Shown here: piece by piece, positions 55,063 to 64,000 of the stretch
Layout: each line of letters starts with the position of its first letter
Position numbering within the stretch: position 1 is the first letter of the stretch
Source of the DNA: Ridgeia piscesae
Taxonomy: Eukaryota; Annelida; Polychaeta; Sabellida; Siboglinidae
DNA length: 64,000 nt
Assembly (NCBI GenBank): GCA_025642075.2
Contig: JAODUO010000849.1
Span: 84,501 to 148,500 of the forward strand
Reading direction: 5' to 3'
Made by a program: the position numbers and the translations under genes
The notes under the pieces: generated by a model
Seen by the model: the letters and a program-made list of their open reading frames with translations, nothing else
What the model was told of the DNA's origin: nothing
Databases searched by the model: none

Positions 55063-57190
55063 ACAGCAATGTGACAAGTCCTGGCTGATCGTTTGTGATT
55101 GACCAGTGACGGTCAATGTGATTATCACTGGTGTTGATGGATGGACGGTCTGTCCACTGCACGATGTTTGGACACTACACTGACCAGGAAGGTAGTCCTA
55201 TAGACTACGGATAGTGCACACCAACTTGTTTTTATTGGGCGCACTTGAGTTTACAGGTGCTTGCAAACGTTGGAGTTGTTTCTACCAAAGCACAGCAAGA
55301 GCGAAGTATTCTACTGTCTATGTTAATGCAGATATTAAAGTAGACACCAAAACAAATTGTGTCTCGGCTGTGCAGGAGACAACACCAATAGAAGTAATTA
55401 GCTATTTTTGAATTTAACAAATTTATATTTATGACCTAATGTCAGACAGTTATGATCGAGTTTGATATATGCGTGTAGTTGTAACAAGAGTATGGTCAAA
55501 TAGTAGCTTCAACCCCAGCGACTGTCGGCACATTACAGTGCCTACAGTCTTCCTAATTAGAAATGACGGACCTTTCATTTTTGTTTCGTGGATGACTGTA
55601 TTTTGGATTGTTCCTGGGTTGTTTTTCCTGTTAAAAGGATTTGATGCTGTGTCCCCAAAGATGTGCCATGCTCACAGCAATTGTACAGCAGAATATATAT
55701 GCACATAAATATTGTGTAGAACTGTGGGTGTTGGTATTATTTACAGCATTATTGCTGAAGCAATGTAACTGCAGAGGACATGCAGATCTATACAGCATAC
55801 AACTTATTACCTGGAGGAATTATGTGACCTGCCAAAGTAAACTGGATATTAAGTATCACAGGCCGAATCTGCATTTGAAACGAACACCTATCATGTTTAT
55901 ACCCCATAAAGTTTGGCAGAAATGCATATATAATAAAAAAAAGTATGTTCAGTTTTCAACAGCAGACAATCCCAAACTCATAAATTGCATGCATTTACAA
56001 ACCTACAGGTCAACAAACATATCGCCCTGTCTATAAAGTTTTTTTAAGGTTTGCATCAAGTTTAGCATTACAGAATGAACTGGTGAAGACAGTTTGGACA
56101 ACAGACAGTTTGGTAATACATATACTAACTTGCATTATGCCATGTCCTCTATCTGGAAAAGTGCCCAGCCTACCTAATTTATAAATAGTTTCACTAACTG
56201 AACCTTATGAAACATGCCATGCCAATTATAGATTACCAAAAAGTACTGTTTATTGCAAAAAGTACTATACAATTAAACGCTGCTAATTATTTTCAATAGT
56301 TTACCAGAATGTCCTGATTCCATAATGTCTTAGTATTACCAAAACGTCCTGTTGCTAAACAGTCCTGTTACTAAGATTACGAAGCAGACATGGGGTCAAA
56401 TACATTGAAATGTATTTAAATACAAATACTCTTGAGGGATTCAAATACAAACACTTTTAAATACAAATGTATATAAATACATTGGAAAGTATTTCAAATA
56501 CTTTTATTAAATTTTCAGGATGTATTACTATGTAGGTAAAAGAAAAGCAACTAATATATTGAGGCATCTAGTTTATAGGCATAATTAATGTTTTGCTCAT
56601 GATGGCAGGCAGACCAGTGCTAGGGAGTATTGTTATTGTTAACTACATCACAGTGACAACTGACTGAAAACCTCTATCCACAGAGGTAAAGGCCAAAATA
56701 TGTTGTTTGTTATGCCAGGTCCATAGTAAAATGCCTATGTTGCCCTCAGAAGAGACATTGCTAATGACTGCTAGGATCTTGTGAGGAAGTGTGACAGCTC
56801 AACTTCAAAGTCAGCCAGGAAACCAGAATAGCCTGGTGCCAGCTTGGAGCCTGACTAAAGAACAAAGGGGATATTGACCTATGGTGCTAATCCATCCGCT
56901 GGCTCTGAGTAAACAAAAGTTGTGGTCACTGCCATGGCCATGGGAACACCTGCCGTTAAGTGTATTCATCAGTAATTAGCACTGTTGGGTGAAGTTGCAG
57001 TGAAAGTAATCAGTTTGGCCAGCATTACATGTGATATTGGAACAGAAATGTTGATACTGACAATGTATTTGAAAAAGTTGAATACTTTAGTAAAGTATTT
57101 AAATACAAATACTTTGACAAAAGCATTTAAATACTTTCAAATACAAATAAATTTGACCCCATATCCGTTAAGAAGTGTTACTAAAATGTC
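55063..57190. other. HIGD2A 3' side and repeat-derived DNA
   Basis: The first several hundred bases are probably 3' UTR; AATAAA lies at 55932-55937. From 56070 inverted blocks begin: AGTTTGGACAACAGACAGTT near 56089 and, facing it, CCAAAACGTCCTGTTGCTAA near 56338. Between 56390 and 57165 lies an AT-rich element whose ends both carry ATGGGGTCAAAT and tracts of AAATACAAATA in inverted orientation. No coding region is recognised. Confidence 0.5.
56389..57168. mobile_element. Probable MITE with ATGGGGTCAAAT inverted ends
   Basis: Left end ATGGGGTCAAATACATTG and, reverse-complemented, right end ATGGGGTCAAATTTATTTG; AT-rich imperfect TIRs extend some tens of bp. There is no ORF. I could not read a clean target duplication, so the family is uncertain. 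Confidence 0.5.
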
Positions 57191-57337
57191 TGTTCCACAA
57201 ATGTACAAAGTCCTACATCACGTAGATGGGGTGGGCAGATTGAATGAAAGCTAGACACACAACTTCTTTTTATAATTTGCAAGCAATTATCTTCAGGTTA
57301 CAACTGAATCTACACATGAAAATAAATTTCATTACAG

Positions 57338-57506
57338 GCTGCGTAATTGGCATAACAATACCAAGGCACTGCCAGCCCTTGCAGGGATTTGGAAGAACCT
57401 TGACCGGAGATGGGAACCGTGGGAGAAACCTGGAGCGTGAGAATTGCTGTTGTGTAGACAAAACTGGTGGAAACCTAAGGTGCCATGTCGCTGTAAAAAG
57501 GATAAA
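57338..57506 (+). other. Orphan exon-like segment, product unknown
   Basis: Flanked by a good acceptor (AATTTCATTACAG) and a perfect donor (AAA/GTAAGT), 169 nt, with higher GC than its surroundings. In one frame it encodes WHNNTKALPALAGIWKNLDR followed by RWEPWEKPGA and a stop. In another it is open throughout and cysteine-rich (RHCQPLQGF...NCCCVDKTGG). I recognise neither. It may be an exon of an unseen small gene or a chance match. Confidence 0.25.
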
Positions 57507-59860
57507 GTAAGTGGAATGTCCACATTATAGAGAATAAAATGTAAAACACAAAACCCTTTGAAATCCACATTGTAGAGAACAAATGAGATCTAACACATTA
57601 AACCCCTTGAAGAGACCACCTCTTGGAAACAACCACTTCTTGAAAATGCCACTCTACCTCTGTTTGCTTTTTTCACTGAGGGTCGTGCGTAACTAATTTC
57701 ATGAAGTATTTGTGAAGCAGTGTATTGGCCAATGTTTACTGTTTACAAATGATAGGTTAGATTATCACACATACCTATCAGCAGCAAATTGATTCATAAT
57801 TATTTGTATTCTAAAGCCAGAATGCACACTATGGATGTGTAATGACTGCCTGTATGTATAATATATATATATACACACACACATTTCTTTAGATCTTATG
57901 GATTTTTAGCCCTTTGCGTTGAAGGTCCAATGGATTTATTGCGTTACTGTATCCGCCATGTACTGGTAGCTTCCATATAGGTTCCATATCTCGGAAACGG
58001 TTGAGGATCACTTTTTAAATAATTTGGCATAGACATTATCCTAGGGCACTATTACTATGCACGAGAAATATTTATTTGATTGGATCATCCGGGAGGCCCT
58101 AAACTGGTAAGAAAAAAATGTTTTCAAAACTTATGTAACCTTATCTCCAATATTGCAGAGGCATACCTTAGGGTAGGCCTACATAGGTAGTACACCAACA
58201 TTGTTATTTGATTGAGCATTTCTAGGGGCACCTCAGGGTCTCCTAAAAATCTACATGTTCATATTGTCTATGTCTGCCTGGACAGGCAGGGAAACAATCC
58301 TTGTGTATTCACAACTCCCTCACTTGACCCCAACTCTGGAGGCTAGGTGGCCTGCCAGGAACCATTGATAATAATTGTGCATTGGTGACTGCCAACTGTC
58401 ACACTCTGAAGACCAGGTGGCCAGCCAGGAAAGCATAGCTAATTGGGCTGCTCATAAACAGGCCAAATGTACATTCTATGATGAAGGTTAGGGAACATAC
58501 ACCTTATGCTTGTGCAAAATGTAAGCTCCACCTTTGAAACAGTGTATGACGAAAGTATTTATATCACAACTACATTATAAAAGAGAAGTTGCAATAACGA
58601 AACTGCCACATGTGGCTTAACCACATAGATAGCATCATATGGGCAGGTAGGTATGCGGGGTACCGATTCCTAGTGAACAAAATTAAAAAAAAAATATATA
58701 TCTGAAGTCATCACATACTTCCTGCACATGGTAAAGATATTGATCGGTCACCAGACGTCATGTTGCTCACCATGGGTTGTAGTTTTGTAGACTGTGTTTG
58801 TGTGCAATGTGCAAAGCAGAATATATACTTTCAGACGGGAATTTACTTCAGGCATGCTACACTGGTAAACTGGATTCAAATAATTGTGCTGCCATTAGCA
58901 ATTACGAACATTGGGCAAGTTCATTCACTCTACATTGCTCTGGTTCAGTCTGCTGTATGAATGAATATCTGTTGAATTGCAGCATGGCTAAAATGCTTTC
59001 CAGAGAAATTGAGCTGGTGATTAGTTGAACATGTCTGCCAGCAAAACACCTTCACCAGTTTTAGCCACTGGATACTGCACTAGTATAAGAACTGCTAAAT
59101 CCTTGAGACTCATCAACATGAAAGATGCACGTCTACATACTGGAACATTGGCTTAATGTATGTAGTATTCCTGCCAAATGCTTACTTTCAGTCGAGATGA
59201 ATTTCGTGTCCACCAAAACCCTGGTTGCACAGGACTATTTTTATCTTTAAAATACTGAAAGGTTGGCAGGTATGTTTTGCATATTAAATACAGTAAGGCT
59301 CTTATACAAGAATCCATCAATGACATACCCGTAACAATCAACCCGCCCCCAAATACTTCATTCTTGGACAAGTGTTTGTCTGTTGACCTGCAGTGCTCCT
59401 TAAACATAAGAGTTATAAACAATTAAATGACAATTTTGTAACTAATGACACAATACATAGTTTCATCATACAAGTAGAAAATAGCCACCTGGTATTCGCC
59501 TGGAGGATCATGTTAACCAAGGATTAATCATAACCAGGGCACCATTTCATTAACCTTATTAAGAGCTCTTATATCCAATTTTACAGTTATGATCCTTAAC
59601 AGTGACTTTGAATTTGACATTTTTCCTTGAGAGAGCTTTATCTTATTGAAATGGTCCCCATGTCTTTTTTCTCGCCTCGGGCATGAGCGTTGCCTTCAAT
59701 CCAAAAACTTCAATTGCAAGACCTTGCAATAGTCTTTCCAGTATCATCCTTACTGCCAGTAGCTGGAGGTCTAAGTCAGGTCAAGCAAACAGAGCAACAT
59801 GTGCTTGCATGATGCACAGTGCCTCATTTAGACAACACAAGGTTCTGTGTTACCTTTCAT
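57507..59860. other. Spacer, nothing recognised
   Basis: AT-rich DNA with a short TA/CA run near 57860-57890 and a small perfect palindrome CTGCCTG-GA-CAGGCAG near 58272. A weak ~67-bp direct repeat containing AGGTGGCC(T/A)GCCAGGAA lies near 58340-58430. No gene pattern is seen. Confidence 0.5.
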
Positions 59861-59864
59861 GGAC

Positions 59865-62041
59865 TTTATTTACAATCTTGTAACATACACAGAAGCTGAA
59901 CTTACAAAATACCTATAGGCATATTATTTTTTATATTTGTAAATAAAATATGTGTATATATGCAACAGAAAATACTGGCAAGACTAACAAATAATCAAAC
60001 AGATCTACGTAAATGTCACTCAAGAGTTCCATGTGGAACAAGATCCTGGACAAGAGAATTATACAGTTAACAGTGGAGAAAAAATAGAATAACTATGAAA
60101 AGCTGCCCCCCTTGCATATAAACTATTACAAGGTTAATAAGCATAGAAATACATGTATAAAATAATATATTTTACCAAAAAATATGTCCAACATCACACT
60201 CTTTCCAAAATGTCAAAATAGAGAAACAAACATATTTATCACAACAATGAAGTAGGACTTGTGTCACTGTATAATGCAGTTAAACAAATCCATCTTAGCA
60301 TTATATCATGATTTAAGCACCACAAGAACACAAACTATTTCTATACGTGCATGAGTGTACACACAATCGACAGTACACATTGTCACTGCATAAGAACCAG
60401 CAGAAGTGATTATTTCTATAATATTGTTATGGTATAAAAATCAGACAATGCATAGGACACAATTAATCCAAACATAAATTTATACAGCTGTGTGTACAGC
60501 ACAGCAAGTGATAGAAGCACAGCATAATTGGCAACTGAATTCTTAACTGGTTCTGCACTTTGACAGTCATCCTGTCACGCTCCAATACTGTTCATTTGTA
60601 CACTGATGTGATCCATTTTCAGTGTAGTGTTCGCATATCGTTAAACAGACAAAGTAGAAACAGACCAGTTTGAACTTAGACTGTGCCTGGAATGGAAAGA
60701 AGTCATCCATGCCAACAGTTAAACAGTTTGTCTGAATTTGATGATTCCTCTGCAGACATTCTTAGCATTTTTATACGTCTGCTGAAGGCTTTTTGTATTA
60801 TACATAATGCGACAACTTCATCTGAATAACGTATTGCCAGTTGCAAACACATCTAAAGTGCAACTCACAAGTAATTTTGCCACTCCAATATGGCAAGATA
60901 CAGTCAATTATCCGTGTGCACGAGAAATTATTTTGAGCATTCACTGCAAACATGCCAACATAATAATAATTATAAGCATTTATTACATGCCATGCATTCA
61001 AGCAAAATACTTGCTCAAAGGCACTACAAATGTAAACACGATGTGTACGTGGATCTTATGATTTCCTCTCACACAGCCAGGATGTGTGACAAAGGGTAGG
61101 CATAATGAAGTTTACATTTTAAGAATCCCCACAGTTTCACTGAGGCGAATATCAATTAAGCATCCATCATAAACATGATACATTACCACACAAAATAGTG
61201 GATTCCTGCAATCAGATATTGACACTGTACACTGGCAGTGTACACATGCAAAATTTCATTTTCACAATTATCACTGTGTTGCCATCTATTTCTGCAAATT
61301 TGACTCCGAGTGCAAAAGGCATTGCTTTTTGGGTGTATATTTTTGGGCAGTTTCCTGGTTTGTAGATTTTTACGTCTCCTATCAAACATCCATGTCGAGT
61401 GGCTCCATTCACCCATTGAACTCTTACTGATTAGTTAGTGTTGGTTTAAATAGTATTTATAGTTACATACTTATTGCACATACTGCATTTAAGATTCCAA
61501 GAAGCCTGTGCCTGTTAATGTATTGTATTTGCTCTGTAACTGTATACTGGACTTGTTTGTCCATTAACAGCATCTTAAATAATAGTAGATTCATTATTTT
61601 CTCTATCTACCTAAACACCTTCATCTAGCTCAATAATTTATATACAAAATAGTATTAAACACTAGATATTAAACAAATATTTATTCGTCATCTTTATCTG
61701 GCCAAGGAAAACAAAGTTAACTTATTTACACATGTATTTAAACAAGACTATGTAATTATGGTAAATGGAGCACATTTGTGTTTAACTATTAAATGCAGTG
61801 GATTTGTATTTTAAACTTACTCGTACTTTAAATTTGTATTTTGAATTTGTAATTTGTATTTGACTCCAACTCAGACATGTCCTACAACAGGATCAACAAG
61901 TGAATGCCTAATGAAGGCCCATGGCATGGATCATTATCGCGCTCAGCGCAAACATACATACACACAAACACACACACTTGATTGGAACCATGACATAACG
62001 AGGTGTGATCACAGGCGCAGTTGAGTGTCGTGGCGGTCGAC
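59865..62041 (-). other. Probable 3' region of the ARL gene, otherwise unassigned
   Basis: Minus-strand AATAAA signals lie at 61680-61685 (about 360 bp after the ARL stop) and 59865-59870. The nearer is a reasonable poly(A) signal. The rest is AT-rich without a recognised gene; small open frames here have no family likeness. Confidence 0.4.
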
Positions 62042-63764
62042 TCACGAACACAGTCGTTTGAGTAATTTCTCCAGTTCATCAATGCCACTTGGGGAGCCTT
62101 TTGTGGCGACTGAGGTGGGAAGTACATGGACTGGATGCTCCAGTCGGCTGAGGTTGTCAAGTCCGAGCGCGTGCATTACCTCCTGCGCTGTCTTTGCTCC
62201 ACTCACATCCTGCTCAAACACAGGCAACAATCGGTGCAGAGCGTGTGACGATCACAGCAAAATAACAATTTAACAACATATTTATTTTTCAACACCAGGA
62301 AAAAATATATAATTTGGAATATGAGGTTATATTTACTGTTAGCAATAATTAGGTAAATACTATTGAGTCTAAGTCCTTGGAAATCAAACTCAGAGACGCA
62401 TCAATACAAATGGCTTAATCGATCTGAGTCAACAAACAAACGCAGTTGTCATCAGATCGATTTATACACCAGGGAGCTATGGTAGATAGGCAAGGTTGTA
62501 AAGCTGTCTTTAAATGATGGCAGAATTCAGCAATATTTTCGACTGATTTAACACTAGAAGGCAGTATATTCCAAAGAGTAGGCGCACCCACAGCAAAAGC
62601 CCCAGTCCCAATAATAATACTGACTTAGAGACAACTGTCTACCATCACTACCATTTATATTGGTGCACTACATTTTATGAGACTAAAGATTTCACAATTT
62701 ATATTGGATGTTTAATTAAAGTCACATGACTTGCAATGTTACACATTAGGTTTTACATAGTTGTTCCTAGCTAGGTAAATCATCCACTGATGGACCATTT
62801 CTTTTTATAAATTTATTTAAATCTGAACAATCATAAAAAATATTGCAGAACAATGTGTTTGGTACAAAATATTAACAAAAAGAGGATTTAAAAAAACATG
62901 TAACTTTTTGTTATATGGGTTATACGAACACTTGAAAGTTTGATGGTAATATTATATATATTTCAGACAGATTTGCTTTTTGCTCTGGAAGTTACCTGTT
63001 TATTTGCCACCAACACAATTGGAACCTTCTTCAAGCGGTCATCACCAGAGATTTCATGCAGTGCACTGAAGGCCTCAGAAAAGCGGGATGCGTCGCTGGA
63101 GTCAACCACGAAGACAAACACACTTGTATCCTGCACAAAGTTGTTCCAGTACTGACGCATCGACTTGGCACCGCCAACTGAAACAGGCACAAGACAGGTA
63201 CATATCAGTCAATCCAATGATGGATCAACAAATTATGCTATTGTTGGTACAACTTATATGACTGGAAATAGTTATCACTAATCATTATTATCTTGTAGCT
63301 GTATTACAACTTACAAGTGGCAACTGTGCTGACAAGAAGACATGTTGAAATGTCAAAGCTAAACAAACATAAAGAAGCAAAATTAGTGCTGTGTGACCTT
63401 ATATGGGTTGGTCATTGCTAGCACAATGAATAATTGTATGTTGATATGGTGTTATGAAACCATCACAACTAACAGTATAATTTGCAGCAAATTAAGGAGA
63501 AATAAATAATATCTACCGGGTACATTTACTGGGAACATTGTATTCACACAGCAATAAATATGAGACAACGCATTTTGGGTAGTTCAACATACTTTCCCAG
63601 AAACTCAGCTTGATCTTCCCCGTTTGGTAGCAGATGACCTTGAAACCCTGGGTCGGTTGAGTCACACTGGTCGGGTCATTCTTGCTGATGTTGGCTAGGA
63701 GGGTGCTCTTGCCACTGTTGTCTAGCCCCAGAACAAGCACTTTCCGCTCATTCTGGCTCTCTGT
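62042..63764 (-). CDS. ARL9/ARL10-type ADP-ribosylation factor-like GTPase, last three exons (5' end outside window)
   Basis: An Arf-family small GTPase. Exons in transcript order: 63764-63593, 63177-62996, 62209-62042; 522 nt (173 codons plus stop) with consistent phases. The P-loop is LGLDNSGKST. Switch I is represented by PTQGFKV. The G3 motif is WEIGGAKSMR, with W-E-I-G-G instead of the W-D-x-G-G-Q of typical Arfs; a WEIGG motif is what I associate with the ARL9/ARL10 group. The catalytic Gln position is Ala, so GTP hydrolysis may be weak. NKQD is split between exons (NKQ/D), and the G5 region is TSV in VLPTSVATKG. The acceptor at 63764 implies an upstream exon, probably a membrane-anchor N-terminus, beyond 64000. 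ARL9 and ARL10 are paralogues, so one symbol is not assigned. Confidence 0.9.
62385..62625 (-). pseudogene. LINE C-terminal fragment in the ARL intron
   Basis: Minus-strand translation gives GAFAVGAPTLWNILPSSVKS, VENIAEFCHHLKTALQ, then a stop after NCVCLLTQID. The A.....P.LWN.LP pattern is the standard end of non-LTR reverse transcriptases. Its 3' flank resembles the remnant at 7081-7166. Confidence 0.75.
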
Positions 63765-63809
63765 CTGAAAACATTCATTCGGTTTAGTCATCAAGATCAT
63801 CCACAGCAT

Positions 63810-64000
63810 GACATTGTTACTTGTCAACTTGTCAGGGCCAAGACTTGTAGTACCTGACTGACATTTACTTGTCAACTTGTCAGGGCCAAGACTTGTAGTA
63901 CCTGAATGACATTTACTTGACAACTTGTCAGGGCCAAGACTTGTAGTACCTGACTGACATTTACTTGTCAACTTGTCAGGGCCAAGACTGGTAGTACCTT
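63810..64000. repeat. 48-bp minisatellite, about 4 copies, cut by the window edge
   Basis: Units of ACTTGTCAACTTGTCAGGGC plus CAAGACTTGTAGTACCTGACTGACATTT, nearly identical. The period is a multiple of three, so it stays open on the minus strand, but it lies beyond the acceptor at 63765 and is intronic. Confidence 0.92.

Noticed and set aside
60955..61090. Possible diverged SINE (TTGCTCAAAGGCACTACAAA)
   Set aside because: A short likeness only; neither a pol III promoter nor a clear tail could be found.

Overview
The window is nuclear DNA of an animal: spliced genes with many short exons, GT-AG introns with polypyrimidine tracts, AT-rich spacers, and abundant microsatellites and transposon debris. 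Two copies of a tRNA-derived SINE with a metazoan-type tail (CGCTATATAA...) and CR1/Jockey-like LINE tails point to an invertebrate bilaterian. I would guess a lophotrochozoan such as a mollusc, but the sequence alone does not prove the phylum. There is no bacterial operon, CRISPR array, rRNA or intact tRNA.

Layout. 472-7760 (-): first nine coding exons of the splicing factor SLU7, its 3' end lying beyond the left edge, with two minisatellites in its introns. 8720-11396: a foldback DNA transposon with ~100-bp inverted termini and an 8-bp target duplication, sitting in the SLU7/NOA1 divergent promoter. 12035-19419 (+): NOA1, a circularly permuted mitochondrial GTPase, complete in 8 exons. 20581-23871 (-): a universal stress protein, complete in 4 exons. 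24-37 kb: gene-poor, with a SINE, an AT-rich foldback, a 1.2-kb TG/GTGACACTG array, a 1.2-kb polypurine array and a 180-bp GT array. 37282-44430 (+): a THEG/THEGL-like sperm microtubule protein with seven short repeats. 45772-51965 (-): NOP16, complete in 5 exons, with three transposon-derived insertions in its introns. 52.9-54 kb: two LINE tails back to back. 54223-55062 (+): HIGD2A, complete in 2 exons. 55-62 kb: repeat-rich spacer. 62042-63764 (-): the last three exons of an ARL9/ARL10-type small GTPase, whose 5' end lies beyond the right edge.

The genes do not form one pathway: they cover splicing (SLU7), mitochondrial ribosome and respiratory complex assembly (NOA1, HIGD2A), ribosome biogenesis (NOP16), cilium/sperm (THEG) and small GTPase signalling (ARL). 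Their grouping is the main interest. From memory, human 4q12 carries ARL9, THEGL and NOA1, and human 5q35.2 carries ARL10, NOP16 and HIGD2A. This window holds both sets around one ARL9/10 gene, as expected for the unduplicated ancestral locus.

Exon coordinates were worked out by hand from splice sites, reading phase and family knowledge. In all six gene models the exon lengths sum to a multiple of three with consistent phases, which is strong internal support.
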